64,000 nucleotides of DNA. Origin: an uncultured Rhodospirillales bacterium. GTDB taxonomy: Bacteria > Pseudomonadota > Alphaproteobacteria > ATCC43930 > CGMCC-115725. Shown here piece by piece: positions 8,601-17,349 of this stretch; position 1 is the first letter of the stretch, and the number at the start of each line of letters is the position of its first letter. Where the stretch lies: contig CAIJOA010000011.1 of NCBI GenBank assembly GCA_903822185.1, forward strand, positions 744,001 through 808,000. Direction: 5' to 3'. The notes under the pieces were generated by a model. The model had not been told where the DNA came from and ran no database searches. It saw nothing but the letters and a program-made list of their open reading frames with translations. A program made the translations under genes and the position numbers.

Positions 8601-9170
8601 CACCTGAACGAAGATCGGTTGATCACCGCCGGCATCGGCGCGGGCGCGCTTGGCGGCATTGACGGCGGCTTTGATCTGCAGCGTGTCCTGGCAGGTCTCG
8701 ACGAGGATCGCATCGACACCGCCTTCGACGAGGCCGCGGCATTGCACTGTCAGCGCGGTTTCCAGCGTTTGATAATCGGTATGGCCCAGCGAAGGCAGGC
8801 GCGTGCCCGGCCCGACCGCACCGAGGACGAAACGCGGGCGGCCATCGGCCTTGAATTCGGCGACCGCTTCGCGCGCCAGTTCGGCAGCGCGGCGGTTGAT
8901 GTCATAGGCTTTGTCGGCGATGCCGAATTCGCCGAGCGTCAGCGGCGAGCCGCCGAAGCTGTTGGTCTGAATCGCGTCCGATCCCGCCTTGAGAAATTCG
9001 CGATGGATATCGAGCACGAGATCGGGGCGCGTCTCGTTGAGAATTTCGGTGCAGTTCTCGTGGCCTTGGAAGTCTTCTTCCAGGCGCAGCGGCAAACCCT
9101 GAACATGGGTGCCGATCGCGCCATCGCACAGCAGGACATAGTCGGATAGGAAGTCGAGGATATGCGGCAT
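5676..9170 (-). CDS. metH: Cobalamin-dependent methionine synthase
   Basis: This 1164-residue enzyme transfers a methyl group from 5-methyltetrahydrofolate to homocysteine through a cobalamin cofactor. The domain order is complete. The homocysteine domain (about 1-315) has the zinc-site cysteines in INCATGP and GGCCGTT. The pterin domain follows (about 330-610, FEDGEE and the preceding strands). The cobalamin domain has the axial His in GDVHDIGKN near residue 730. The C-terminal activation domain (about 860-1164) binds S-adenosylmethionine for reactivation. The ATG at 9170 is chosen over the TTG just before it. It begins 8 bases after the metF stop, so metF and metH form one operon with the ArsR-type regulator. 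Confidence 0.97.
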   Translation of the reverse strand: MPHILDFLSDYVLLCDGAIGTHVQGLPLRLEEDFQGHENCTEILNETRPDLVLDIHREFLKAGSDAIQTNSFGGSPLTLGEFGIADKAYDINRRAAELAREAVAEFKADGRPRFVLGAVGPGTRLPSLGHTDYQTLETALTVQCRGLVEGGVDAILVETCQDTLQIKAAVNAAKRARADAGGDQPIFVQVTVETTGTLLVGADIAAAATVIDALDVPLIGINCATGPQEMAEHVKWLSDNWPGRILVQPNAGLPELHHGHAHYPLSPHELAQWQERFVTEDGVSLIGGCCGTTGEHIGALHAMLGRLADGGLRPRAKKRSFVWVPAVASLYSQTPLRQENAYLSVGERCNANGSKRFRQYQEQGEWDGCIEMAREQIKEGSHALDVCTAFVGRDEIAEMGEVISRMRGSVTAPLVIDSTELPVIEASLKLYGGKAILNSINFEDGEEPAAKRLELARRFGSAVIALTIDEQGMAKDCARKVELALRLRDFACGKFGLKESDLIIDPLTFTICTGNEDDRKLGIETLDGIEQISKAMPSCQILLGLSNISFGLNPAARAVLNSVYLDHALKRGLTSAILHISKIMPLHSIAEEERNAAEDLIFDRRREGVDPLHAFIALFRDRTLDQVKKKERPTEVGPRLSQRIVDGDRPGLEDDLAEAMKKHPPLTIINTFLLDGMKVVGELFGSGKMQLPFVLQSAETMKAAVGFLEPHMERKEGNQRGTIVLATVKGDVHDIGKNLVDIILTNNGYKVINLGIKQPISSILEAALANKADAIGMSGLLVKSTVVMRENLEEMTRQGLKYPVVLGGAALTRRYVEEDCAKAYGTGGVVYAGDAFDGLSLMETIATGKFDELVAERRAANEGRPVNEKRKLGRAADAKILRPVDVEEIRMRRAELHQGMTVPTPPFWGPRIIEHVPVKALVPYINERMLYQFQWGYRKEGRTLEEFMEWSHHELRPILKRMLDLIAQDDILQPKAAYGYWRAAADGNDVILFDEDGKTEAGRFSLPRQNKDGGLCIADFLRDVSDPQRDVIGLQLVTVGARASEVAREWFAENRYQDYLYLHGISVEMAEALAEYTHKRIRAELGFSADEPRDMATMLQQNYRGSRYSFGYPACPNLGDQRQLLALLGAEQIGLALSDEDQLEPEQSTSAIVLVHPQAKYFSV

Positions 9171-9178
9171 CAAAAACT

Positions 9179-10045
9179 CTATTCGGCGGGAACGACGGCA
9201 GGTTCGACACCCAGCGCGGCGCAGATGCCAAGGACGAGATCGGCGCGGTTGAGCGTGTAGAAGTGAAAGTCATCGACGCCCGCATCGGCGAGGCGTCGGC
9301 ATTGTTCGGCGGCGGCACGGATACCGATGGCAGCGCGCCGTTCGGGATCGTTTTCGGTGCCGTCGAACTGCGCGGCGAGCGAGGCCGGAATGCCGGCGCC
9401 GCACGCCGCCGCGAATTTCTGCACCTGCTGAAAATTCGCGATCGGCAGAATGCCCGGCACGATCGGCACGCGAATGCCCGCCGCGCGCGCGCGATCGAGG
9501 AAGCGCAGGAACTTGTCCGTGTCGAAGAAAAACTGCGTCAAGGCACGCTCGGCGCCGGCATCGATCTTGCGCTTCAGGTTATCAAGATCGGTTTCGGCGC
9601 TGACGGCTTCAGGATGCGTCTCGGGGTAGGCGGCGACGCTAATTTCGAAATCGCCGATACGCTTGAGGCCCTCGACCAGATCCGCCGCCTGGGCATAGCC
9701 GTCGGCTTGCGGTTGGTAACGGCCCGTGCCGGCCGGCGGATCGCCGCGTAGCGCGACGATATGACGAACACCGGCATCCCAATAATTTTGCGCGACGGCA
9801 TCGATCTCCGCACCGCTGGCGCCGACACAGGTGAGATGCGCGGCCGGTTCCAGCGCCGTTTCACGTCGGATGCGCGCGACGATCGCATGGGTGCGTTCGC
9901 GGGTCGATCCACCCGCGCCGTACGTCACCGAGACGAAAGACGGCGCGAGAATTTCGAGCCGCTTCACCGCTTGCCAGAGCGCCGTTTCCAACGCCTCCGT
10001 CTTCGGCGGGAAGAATTCGAAGGAGATCGACGGTTGTTTTTTCAT
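9179..10045 (-). CDS. metF: 5,10-methylenetetrahydrofolate reductase
   Basis: This 288-residue flavoprotein makes 5-methyltetrahydrofolate, the methyl donor used by MetH. It starts MKKQPSISFEFFPPKT with the conserved active-site Glu in FEFFPPK, followed by SVTYGAGGSTRERT, HLTCVGAS and IVALRGDPP, all hallmarks of the family. QFFFDTDKFLRF and VPGILPI mark the later barrel strands. The start at 10045 is preferred because the protein then begins at the family N-terminus. It overlaps the stop of the upstream regulator gene (ATGA) and precedes metH by 8 bases. Confidence 0.96.
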   Translation of the reverse strand: MKKQPSISFEFFPPKTEALETALWQAVKRLEILAPSFVSVTYGAGGSTRERTHAIVARIRRETALEPAAHLTCVGASGAEIDAVAQNYWDAGVRHIVALRGDPPAGTGRYQPQADGYAQAADLVEGLKRIGDFEISVAAYPETHPEAVSAETDLDNLKRKIDAGAERALTQFFFDTDKFLRFLDRARAAGIRVPIVPGILPIANFQQVQKFAAACGAGIPASLAAQFDGTENDPERRAAIGIRAAAEQCRRLADAGVDDFHFYTLNRADLVLGICAALGVEPAVVPAE

Positions 10046-11016
10046 GATGCCACCGTGCGCGGAATAGCCGGCGTGACCACAGCCGGCAGATCGATGCGGC
10101 GCGCCACCCAGATCGAAACCGTCAAAGGTTGTCCGAGAAGATGCCGTACCGGTTCGGGAACAAGGCCGGCTTCGCGGCACCATTCGATCACTTCGGCATC
10201 GGCAAAGCCCATATGACGATGCGCGCGATCGGTGCGCAGGAATTCCAGCGCGTGCGGCGCGAAATCGACGATCACCAGCCGGCCCTGCGGGCGTAGCACA
10301 CGCGCAGCCTCGGCGATCGCCAGCGAGGGGCGGTCGGCGTAATGCAGAACCTGATGAAAGATCGCCGCATCAAACGAGTCGCCGGCCAGCGGGAGCTGAT
10401 AGACATCGCCTTGGCGAATGGTCGTGTTGCGCAGATCGGCCTTTTCGAGATTGACCCGCGCCACCGCAAGCATTTCGCGCGAATTGTCGATCCCAACCGC
10501 ATGATCGACCCGGGACGCGAAGATTTCGAGCATCCGCCCGGTGCCGGTGCCGAGATCGAGAAAATCCTTCACGGCGTGATCGGCCAGCGCATCGAGCACG
10601 GCCTGCTCGACTTCGCGTTCGTCGATATGGAGCGAGCGGATTTCGTCCCATTGCTCGGCATTCGCACGGAAATAGGCGCTGGCCGCGTCGGCACGCTGCC
10701 GCTTCACCGTCTCGAGCCGGGCCATGTCGAGGATGACGGTTGGATCGTCCGTCGGCACCGAGGCGCAAATCTGTTTGGCCAGTTCAGACACTCGGCCACG
10801 CTCGGCCAAGCGGTAGAACACCCAGGTGCCCTCGCGGAACCGGTCCAGCAAGCCGGCCTCGCAAAGCAGCTTGAGGTGTCTGGATACCCGGGGCTGGCTT
10901 TGGCCGAGAATGTCCGTGAGTTCGGTCACGGTCAGCTCACCATGGGCGCAGAGCAGGACCAACCGCAACCGGGTCGATTCCGCCACCGCGCGTAAACTGG
11001 AGAGAACCGTCTCCAT
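10042..11016 (-). CDS. ArsR-family regulator fused to a SAM-dependent methyltransferase domain
   Basis: This 324-residue protein combines an ArsR-type winged helix (about residues 1-90, with the recognition helix around LGQSQPRVSRHLKLLCEAGL) and a class I methyltransferase domain. Motif I is FLDLGTGTGRMLEIFA at about 150-165, and the motif II acidic residue is in VGIDNSREML. The family is known next to methionine-cycle genes. An S-adenosylmethionine or S-adenosylhomocysteine sensor repressing metF-metH is the natural hypothesis, comparable to SahR-type regulators. No metal-binding CxC motif is seen in the winged helix. AAGGATC lies 7 bases before the ATG. A palindrome overlaps its probable promoter. 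Confidence 0.85.
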   Translation of the reverse strand: METVLSSLRAVAESTRLRLVLLCAHGELTVTELTDILGQSQPRVSRHLKLLCEAGLLDRFREGTWVFYRLAERGRVSELAKQICASVPTDDPTVILDMARLETVKRQRADAASAYFRANAEQWDEIRSLHIDEREVEQAVLDALADHAVKDFLDLGTGTGRMLEIFASRVDHAVGIDNSREMLAVARVNLEKADLRNTTIRQGDVYQLPLAGDSFDAAIFHQVLHYADRPSLAIAEAARVLRPQGRLVIVDFAPHALEFLRTDRAHRHMGFADAEVIEWCREAGLVPEPVRHLLGQPLTVSIWVARRIDLPAVVTPAIPRTVAS

Positions 11017-11044
11017 CTCTGATCCTTGTTGCCATCACTTGATT

Positions 11045-11064
11045 ATATAAACATATCTTTATGT
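11045..11064. promoter_or_regulatory. Operator-like palindrome upstream of the ArsR-methyltransferase gene
   Basis: ATATAAACATATCTTTATGT reads nearly the same on both strands, with eight of ten base pairs symmetric. It lies 29-48 bases upstream of the regulator start. On the minus strand it falls inside a candidate promoter (TTGATT, 17 bases, TTATAT), placing it between or over the -35 and -10. This is the expected position of an autoregulatory repressor site controlling the regulator-metF-metH operon. Confidence 0.55.
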
Positions 11065-11215
11065 CTAAATCAAATGGGCAATCTGCCGCACATTGATTTA
11101 TGGGACGAATGAATGGGCCGAAATGGGCGGGATTTGCCAACGCTTGTCGCGGAACAATACGGGACCTATGCTTGGGACAGCATTAACGTCCCAAAAAGAA
11201 GGCCCGTTCGTCCCC

Positions 11216-11854
11216 ATGTATCAGCGCATTTTGACCTTCGCGTCGGTTCTCCTGCTGGCCTCCGGACTGTCGCTGGGAAGTGCCCGCGCGATCCAGGCCA
11301 CCGATCCGGCAGCCGCGATCAACGACGTCGTCAAACAGGCCATCAGCACCATGCAGAGCACGCAGGGTTCCGACGCCGACCGCGAAGGCGAATTCCGCAA
11401 ACTGCTGACTTCGGGCTTCGACATTCCGCGCATCTCGCGCTTCGTGCTGGGACGCTATTGGAACGGCGCCGACGACGCATCGCGGCACACTTTCTCAGAC
11501 CTGTTCGAGAATTGGATCATCCGGACCTACGGCTCGCGCTTCCGCGAATATGGCGGCCAGACCATTCAGGTGACGAGCACGCGCCCGGAAAGCGACACAA
11601 CCTCGGTCGTGATGAGCCAGTTCATCAATCCGAACACCAAAGCGCCGCCGGCGAAGGTCGAATGGCACGTCCGCAAGATGGGCGATAACGATTACAAGAT
11701 CATCGACGTGTCGGTCGAAGGCGTCAGCATGGCGCTGACCCAACGCGACGAGATCGCGGCTGTGGCCGACCGTAGCGGCGGCACGATCGAGGGCCTGAAC
11801 AAGGCGCTGCAACAGCGTCTCGCGAACGGCGACACCGCGCCTCCCGCCAAGTAA
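11216..11854 (+). CDS. MlaC/Ttg2D-family phospholipid-binding periplasmic protein
   Basis: This 212-residue protein starts MYQRILTFASVLLLASGLSL with a signal peptide cleaved near GSARA. The mature part contains DIPRISRFVLGRYW, FENWIIRTYGSRFREYGGQ and WHVRKMGDNDYKIIDVSVEG, which match the MlaC (toluene tolerance Ttg2D) family. MlaC carries phospholipids between the outer membrane and the inner-membrane MlaFEDB transporter. No mla transporter genes are nearby. An upstream in-frame start (11093) would add an unlikely extension before the signal peptide. It ends at a shared terminator with ettA. Confidence 0.88.
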   Translation: MYQRILTFASVLLLASGLSLGSARAIQATDPAAAINDVVKQAISTMQSTQGSDADREGEFRKLLTSGFDIPRISRFVLGRYWNGADDASRHTFSDLFENWIIRTYGSRFREYGGQTIQVTSTRPESDTTSVVMSQFINPNTKAPPAKVEWHVRKMGDNDYKIIDVSVEGVSMALTQRDEIAAVADRSGGTIEGLNKALQQRLANGDTAPPAK

Positions 11855-11870
11855 GGCCGCCAAATAAAAA

Positions 11871-11900
11871 AAGGGCCTTTCGGCCCTTCTTTATCGTTTT
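11871..11900. terminator. Bidirectional intrinsic terminator between the mlaC-like gene and ettA
   Basis: AAGGGCC-TTTC-GGCCCTT forms a 7-base-pair stem. On the plus strand it is followed by CTTTATCGTTTTT. On the minus strand it is followed by seven Ts. The two flanking genes converge here, so the hairpin can end both transcripts. The minus-strand (ettA) version is the stronger. Confidence 0.85.
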
Positions 11901-11919
11901 TCGAACAACCCCTCCGCGC

Positions 11920-13602
11920 TTAACCGCGCGTGAGGGGTTTATATTGCAGGCGATGCGGCTGATCGGCCTGAATGCCGAGACGGCGATGCCGGTCGGCTTC
12001 GTAATCCTGATAATTGCCTTCGAACCACACGACCTGACTGTCGCCTTCAAAGGCGAGGATATGGGTCGCGATGCGATCGAGGAACCAGCGATCATGGGTG
12101 ATGACCACGGCGCAGCCGGCAAATTCCAACAACGCGTCTTCGAGCGCGCGCAGTGTATCGACGTCGAGATCGTTGGTCGGTTCGTCGAGCAGGATGACGT
12201 TCGCGGCCCGCTTCAGCATCTTGGCCAGATGAACGCGATTGCGCTCACCGCCCGATAGCTGCCCGACCTTCTTCTGCTGGTCGGTACCGCGGAAGTTGAA
12301 CAACGAGACATAGGCGCGCGACGGCATCTTGCGGCGGCCAAGATCGATCTCGTCATTGCCGTCCGAGATTTCTTCCCACACGTTCTTGGTCGGCGCCAGC
12401 GTATCGCGCGACTGATCGACATAACCGAGCTTCACGGTTTCGCCGACGCGGAAGGTACCGCTGTCGGGCGTGTCTTGGCCGGTGATCATGCGGAACAACG
12501 TCGTCTTTCCGGCGCCGTTGGCACCGATGATGCCGACGATACCGCCCGGCGGCAGGCGGAAGGACAGATTTTCGATCAGCAGCCGGTCGCCATAAGCCTT
12601 GGAAATGCCTTCGGCCTGGATGACCAGATCGCCGAGACGCGGTCCCGGCGGCAGCACGATCTGCGCGGTATCCGGGGCTTTCTCTCGGCTCTCGGCCAAC
12701 AGGGTTTCGTAGGCGGCGACGCGCGCCTTGCTCTTGGCCTGACGGGCGCGCGGGCTCTGTTGCACCCATTCCAATTCGCGCGACAAAGTGCGCTGACGCG
12801 CTTCTTCCGATTTGCCTTCCTGGGCGAGGCGTTTCTGCTTCTGATCCAGCCAGCCGGTGTAATTGCCTTCGTAGGGAATGCAGCGGCCGCGATCGACTTC
12901 GAGAATCCAGCCCGCCACCTCATCGAGGAAGTAGCGATCGTGGGTGACGGTCACGACCGTACCCGGATAATCCTTCAAGAAACGCTGCAGCCAGGACACC
13001 GATTCGGCGTCGAGATGGTTGGTCGGTTCGTCGAGCAACAGCAGGTCGGGCTTTTGCAGCAGCAACCGGCACAGCGCGACGCGGCGGCGCTCGCCGCCCG
13101 ACAACTTCGTGACATCGGCATCGCCCGGTGGGCAACGCAGCGCGTCCATGGCGATCTCGATCGTGCGATCGAGTTCCCAGCCATTAGCGGCGTCGATCTT
13201 TTCCTGCAACTCACCCTGCTCGGTGATGAGGTCGTTCATCTCGTCGTCGGTCAGCTCTTCGCCGAACCGCGCGCTGACGGCCTCGAACCGATCCAGCAGA
13301 TTTTTGATCTCGCCCAACCCTTCGCGGACATTGGCGGCAACGTCCTTGGTCGGATCGAGTTCGGGTTCTTGCGACAGGAAGCCGACCTTGGCGCCCTCGG
13401 CGGCCCAGGCCTCACCGACATAGCTCTTATCCGTCCCGGCCATGATCCGCAGGAGGGTCGATTTGCCGGCGCCGTTCGGGCCGAGAACGCCGATCTTGGC
13501 CCCCGGAAGGAAGGACAGAAAAACTTCCTTCAGGACCTCGCGGCCACCCGGATAGGTCTTGCCAAGACCTTTCATCACGTAAATGTATTGATAAGCTGCC
13601 AT
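11920..13602 (-). CDS. ettA: Energy-dependent translational throttle protein EttA
   Basis: This 560-residue ABC-F protein has two ABC cassettes. The first has Walker [26 protein letters not shown] and [11 protein letters not shown]. The second has Walker [25 protein letters not shown] and [12 protein letters not shown]. The linker between them carries the basic P-site tRNA interaction region ([20 protein letters not shown]). There are no membrane segments. EttA binds the ribosomal exit site and gates the first elongation cycle according to the ATP/ADP ratio. The N-terminus [20 protein letters not shown] matches the family start. It is transcribed alone. Confidence 0.95.
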   Translation of the reverse strand: MAAYQYIYVMKGLGKTYPGGREVLKEVFLSFLPGAKIGVLGPNGAGKSTLLRIMAGTDKSYVGEAWAAEGAKVGFLSQEPELDPTKDVAANVREGLGEIKNLLDRFEAVSARFGEELTDDEMNDLITEQGELQEKIDAANGWELDRTIEIAMDALRCPPGDADVTKLSGGERRRVALCRLLLQKPDLLLLDEPTNHLDAESVSWLQRFLKDYPGTVVTVTHDRYFLDEVAGWILEVDRGRCIPYEGNYTGWLDQKQKRLAQEGKSEEARQRTLSRELEWVQQSPRARQAKSKARVAAYETLLAESREKAPDTAQIVLPPGPRLGDLVIQAEGISKAYGDRLLIENLSFRLPPGGIVGIIGANGAGKTTLFRMITGQDTPDSGTFRVGETVKLGYVDQSRDTLAPTKNVWEEISDGNDEIDLGRRKMPSRAYVSLFNFRGTDQQKKVGQLSGGERNRVHLAKMLKRAANVILLDEPTNDLDVDTLRALEDALLEFAGCAVVITHDRWFLDRIATHILAFEGDSQVVWFEGNYQDYEADRHRRLGIQADQPHRLQYKPLTRG

Positions 13603-13688
13603 GCAGGACTTCTAGCCGAGGGGGTCCCGCCTCGCAATGTGGCAGGCGATACCCAGGCTCAAACGAGGCCAATGAGGAGAATGACGAT

Positions 13689-14195
13689 ATGACCACCGAA
13701 ACCGCGATTCTGGCCGGCGGCTGTTTCTGGGGCGTGCAGGATTTGCTGCGCCGTTACCCCGGCGTCATCAAGACCCGGGTGGGCTATTCGGGCGGCGAGG
13801 TGCCCAACGCGACATACCGCAATCACGGCAACCATGCCGAGGCGGTCGAGATCATTTTCGACCCGGACAAGCTGAGCTATCGCACGCTGCTCGAATTCTT
13901 CTTTCAACTGCACGATCCCAGCACGCCGAACCGCCAGGGCAACGATCGCGGCGCCAGCTATCGCTCGGCGATCTATTACACGACGCCCGAACAGAAACAG
14001 GTCGCCGAGGACACGATCGCCGACGTCAACGCGTCGGGCCTGTGGCCCGGCAAGGTCGTGACCGAAGTCACCGCTGCCAGCGACTTCTGGGAAGCCGAGC
14101 CGGAACATCAGGATTATCTTGAGCGCATTCCGAACGGCTACACCTGCCATTTCGTCCGGCCCAACTGGAAGCTGCCGGTCCGCGCCAAGGCATGA
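13689..14195 (+). CDS. msrA: Peptide-methionine (S)-S-oxide reductase MsrA
   Basis: This 168-residue repair enzyme reduces methionine-S-sulfoxide in proteins. The catalytic motif GCFWG is at residues 11-15 with the nucleophile Cys12. [20 protein letters not shown] and [16 protein letters not shown] follow the family pattern. A second Cys lies near the C-terminus in NGYTCHF. GAGGAG precedes the ATG by 9 bases. The ATGA overlap couples it to the next gene. It is divergent from ettA. Confidence 0.95.
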   Translation: MTTETAILAGGCFWGVQDLLRRYPGVIKTRVGYSGGEVPNATYRNHGNHAEAVEIIFDPDKLSYRTLLEFFFQLHDPSTPNRQGNDRGASYRSAIYYTTPEQKQVAEDTIADVNASGLWPGKVVTEVTAASDFWEAEPEHQDYLERIPNGYTCHFVRPNWKLPVRAKA

Positions 14196-15010
14196 GCAGC
14201 ACCGTCACTAAAAAACGCGCGGCCTTTCGCGCGCTGCATGAACGCGGCTGCTTCGTCATCCCCAACCCGTGGGATGCCGGCAGCGCGCGGATGCTGCAAC
14301 ATATGGGTTTTGCTGCGTTAGCTTCGACCAGTTCGGGTTATGCTTGGACCACAGGCCGATCCGACAACAGCGTCACGCGAGACGATGTGCTGAACCATCT
14401 GACAACCCTGTGCAGCGCGGTCGATCTGCCGGTGAACGCCGATTTCGAATCCGGCTTCGCAACAGCGCCCGAAGACGTCGCCGCGAATGTCGGACTGGCG
14501 ATCGAAACCGGCGTTGCGGGTCTTTCGATCGAAGATTTGAACAGCCCCGGCGTGCTGTACGAAACGCCACTGGCCATCGAGCGTATCCGCGCCGCCCGAA
14601 GGACGATTGATCGTTCCGGCCATGACGTTCTGTTGGTTGCACGTACCGAACGACTGCTGAGCGAGCCACGGGCGCTGACCGCTGCGATCGACAGACTAAC
14701 CGCTTTCGCTGCAGCCGGCGCCGATTGCCTTTATGCGCCGGGCGTGCGCGACAAGGCCGACATCGCCGCGATGGTTCGCGCGGTCGCACCGAAGCCGCTG
14801 AACGTGCTGATGATGGGACCGGGCCTCAGCGTCGCCGAATTGGCCGATCTGGGCGTGCGGCGGATCAGCGTCGGCGGTGCACTCGCCCGGGTCGCTTGGG
14901 GCGCGATGATGGCCGCCGCCGAACAGTTCAAAGCCGGATCGTTCGACGGTCTTGCAAGCGGCGCACCGGGTAAACTACTCAACGACATCTTCAAAGCCGG
15001 CATCGAATAA
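14192..15010 (+). CDS. Isocitrate lyase/PEP mutase superfamily protein
   Basis: This 272-residue (beta/alpha)8-barrel protein has [35 protein letters not shown] and the metal-binding NADFESGF, then GLSIEDL. The KKCGH-type loop that carries the catalytic Cys of isocitrate and methylisocitrate lyases is absent: EDLNSPG runs directly into the next helix. It therefore belongs to the group annotated as phosphonomutase-like or oxaloacetate-hydrolase-like, with an unknown reaction. It overlaps msrA by ATGA, so the two are co-translated. Confidence 0.8.
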   Translation: MSSTVTKKRAAFRALHERGCFVIPNPWDAGSARMLQHMGFAALASTSSGYAWTTGRSDNSVTRDDVLNHLTTLCSAVDLPVNADFESGFATAPEDVAANVGLAIETGVAGLSIEDLNSPGVLYETPLAIERIRAARRTIDRSGHDVLLVARTERLLSEPRALTAAIDRLTAFAAAGADCLYAPGVRDKADIAAMVRAVAPKPLNVLMMGPGLSVAELADLGVRRISVGGALARVAWGAMMAAAEQFKAGSFDGLASGAPGKLLNDIFKAGIE

Positions 15011-15037
15011 AACCGGGATCAGGATCGTTATCAGATT

Positions 15038-15457
15038 ATGGGTGCGCTTCGTTTTCTGCTGAATGTGTTGTGGATTTTCACCGGCGGTTTATGGATGACC
15101 GCCGCCTGGCTGATCGCCGGCCTCGTCATGGCGATCACCATCATCGGCCTGCCCTGGACGCGCGCCGCCTTCAACATCGCGCTCTATACCTTCCTGCCGT
15201 TCGGCCATCGCGTCGTGTCGCGCGCGGAATTCACCGGGCGCGAGGATGTCGGCACCGGGCCGCTCGGCTTAATCGGCAATGTGATCTGGTTCGTCCTCGC
15301 CGGCTGGTGGCTGGCGTTGATCCATATTCTGCACGCCATCTGCCTTGCCGTCACGATTATCGGCATCCCTTTCGCCTGGGCGCATCTGAAACTCGCCAAG
15401 ATCGCTTTGTGGCCGGTTGGACGGATGATCGTCACCGTGGAAGAAGCAGCTTCATAA
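15038..15457 (+). CDS. YccF domain-containing membrane protein
   Basis: This 139-residue protein is composed of two YccF repeats. Each has a hydrophobic segment followed by an ITIIGLPW or VTIIGIPF signature and a short hydrophilic stretch, giving about four membrane segments. FLPFGHRVV and ALWPVGRMIV are the paired trailing motifs. The function of YccF proteins is not established. The gene follows the PEP-mutase-like gene by 27 bases and is probably in the same transcript. Confidence 0.88.
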   Translation: MGALRFLLNVLWIFTGGLWMTAAWLIAGLVMAITIIGLPWTRAAFNIALYTFLPFGHRVVSRAEFTGREDVGTGPLGLIGNVIWFVLAGWWLALIHILHAICLAVTIIGIPFAWAHLKLAKIALWPVGRMIVTVEEAAS

Positions 15458-15506
15458 AACTGACTTATCGGGTTGCTAGGGTCGCGTCCGACACCTGGAG
15501 AACCCG

Positions 15507-17330
15507 ATGAACCGAATGCTCTTTCCCTTGCTTGCCGCCGCGACCCTGACCGCCGCCACGGCCCACGCCGCCGACCGCCCCCATAACCTCATCCTGTTCG
15601 TGCCCGATGGCCTCCGCGCCGTCAGCGTCACGCCGGAAGCGTCGCCTACCTTCGCCGCCATCCGCGACCAGGGCACGAATTTCCAGAACAGCCATTCGAT
15701 CTTCCCGACCTTCACCATGGCCAATGCCTCGGCGCTCTCGACCGGGCATCTGCTGGGCGATACGGGCGTCTTCTCGAACGCCATCAGCTCGGGCTTTGCC
15801 GTGACGGCCGCTGCCGGCAGCGTCACGCCCAATCTCGAGAACGACGCCGTGCTGGGCGAAATGGACAGCAAGCTCAACGGCAACTTCGTCGATGAAACCG
15901 CCATTGTCGCCGCCGCGCGCCAAGCCGGTTTCGGTACGGCGCTGATCGGCAAGCTGGGACCGACCCTGATGTTCGATCATCAAGACCGCACCGGCGGCCC
16001 GACCATCGTCGTCGATGACGCGACCGGCACCGCCGCCGGCATTCCCCTGTCGCCGGAAATGACCGATGCCATGAACGCGGCGCAACTGCCGCTCTCGACC
16101 CCGACGCGCGGCGTCAACAGCGATGCCGGGGACATGAAAACGCCCGGCACCACCTTCGCCAACGTCATCCAGCAGAATTACTTCGCCGATGTCGCGACCA
16201 AAGCCGTGCTGCCGATGCTGAAAGCAAAAGGCCAGCCCTTCGTTCTGGTATTCTGGTCGCGCGATCCCGACGGGACGCAACACAATCAGGGCGACAGCCT
16301 GATGAAGGTCACGCCCGGCATCAACGGTCCCAGCTCGAAACTGGCGATCAAGAATGCCGACGACGATCTCGCCAAACTGCGCGCGACGCTCGAGACGCTG
16401 GGCCTCGCCGCCGATACCGACATCGTCGTCTCGGCCGATCACGGCTTCTCGACCATCTCGAAAGAGAGCCAGACCAGCCCGGCCGCACGCGCCAGCTACG
16501 CTGATACGCCGACGGGCTTCCTGCCGCTTGGCTTCCTCGCCATCGATCTCGCCAACGCGCTGCACCAACCGCTGTACGATCCCAGTGACAAGAATGCGCA
16601 AATTCTTGCCGAGCATCATCCGAAATCCGGCAGTGCCCTCATCGGTGCCGACCCGGCGCATCCGGATGTGATCGTCGCGGCGAATGGCGGCTCCGATCTG
16701 ATCTATCTGCCGAAGGCGGACAAATCCCTGGCACAGCGGACGGTCGCAGCCTTGCTGAAGCAGGATTATGTCAGCGGCATCTTCGTCGATGATCGTCTAG
16801 ACCGCATCGCCGGCACGCTGCCGCTGAGCGCCATCGGCCTTCACGGCGCGGCGGTTACGCCCTCGCCCGCCATCGTCGTCAATTTCCGCAGCTATGCCGC
16901 CGGTTGCGATCAGCCGATCGCCTGCAGCGTCGAAATCGCCGATGCGCCGTTGCAGCAGGGCCAGGGCTATCACGGCAACTTCAATCGCGGCGACACGCGC
17001 AACTTCATGGCGGCGATGGGTCCGGACTTCAAAACCGGCTTCGTCGATCCGGCCCCGGTCAGCAATGCCGATATCGGCCGGACCATCGCCCATGTCCTGA
17101 AGCTCGACATCAAAGCCAAGGGCAAGCTGGAAGGCCGCGTCATCGGCGAAGCGATGCCGGGCGGCGCAGTACCGAAATACACGGCGGGGACGCTGAAGTC
17201 ACAACCGGCGAATGGCCTCGCGACGACGCTGCTATATCAAGACGTGCAAAAGACCCGGTATTTCGATGCCGCGGGCTTCCCCGGCCGTACCGTCGGCGTG
17301 GACCCGGCGAAAGCCACCGCCTCGCGCTAA
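15507..17330 (+). CDS. Secreted alkaline-phosphatase-superfamily phosphodiesterase/nucleotide pyrophosphatase
   Basis: This 607-residue protein has a signal peptide (MNRMLFPLLAAATLTAATAHA). The mature part starts ADRPHNLILFVPDGLRA with the first metal-binding Asp. HSIFPTFTMANASALSTGH places the nucleophilic Thr as in NPP-type phosphodiesterases. FWSRDPDGTQHNQGDS and VVSADHGFST supply the other Asp and His metal ligands. It is longer than many family members and would act in the periplasm on nucleotides or phosphodiesters. TGGAG precedes the ATG. Confidence 0.82.
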   Translation: MNRMLFPLLAAATLTAATAHAADRPHNLILFVPDGLRAVSVTPEASPTFAAIRDQGTNFQNSHSIFPTFTMANASALSTGHLLGDTGVFSNAISSGFAVTAAAGSVTPNLENDAVLGEMDSKLNGNFVDETAIVAAARQAGFGTALIGKLGPTLMFDHQDRTGGPTIVVDDATGTAAGIPLSPEMTDAMNAAQLPLSTPTRGVNSDAGDMKTPGTTFANVIQQNYFADVATKAVLPMLKAKGQPFVLVFWSRDPDGTQHNQGDSLMKVTPGINGPSSKLAIKNADDDLAKLRATLETLGLAADTDIVVSADHGFSTISKESQTSPAARASYADTPTGFLPLGFLAIDLANALHQPLYDPSDKNAQILAEHHPKSGSALIGADPAHPDVIVAANGGSDLIYLPKADKSLAQRTVAALLKQDYVSGIFVDDRLDRIAGTLPLSAIGLHGAAVTPSPAIVVNFRSYAAGCDQPIACSVEIADAPLQQGQGYHGNFNRGDTRNFMAAMGPDFKTGFVDPAPVSNADIGRTIAHVLKLDIKAKGKLEGRVIGEAMPGGAVPKYTAGTLKSQPANGLATTLLYQDVQKTRYFDAAGFPGRTVGVDPAKATASR

Positions 17331-17349
17331 TCGGCAGCTCATGCTAAAT

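Noticed and set aside
10042-11016. Arsenic or metal resistance regulator
   Set aside because: The winged helix lacks a metal-binding Cys cluster, the protein carries a SAM-binding domain, and its operon partners are metF and metH.
12475-13692. A 405-codon plus-strand frame opposite ettA
   Set aside because: EttA on the minus strand has both Walker and signature motifs. The plus frame is a low-information shadow.
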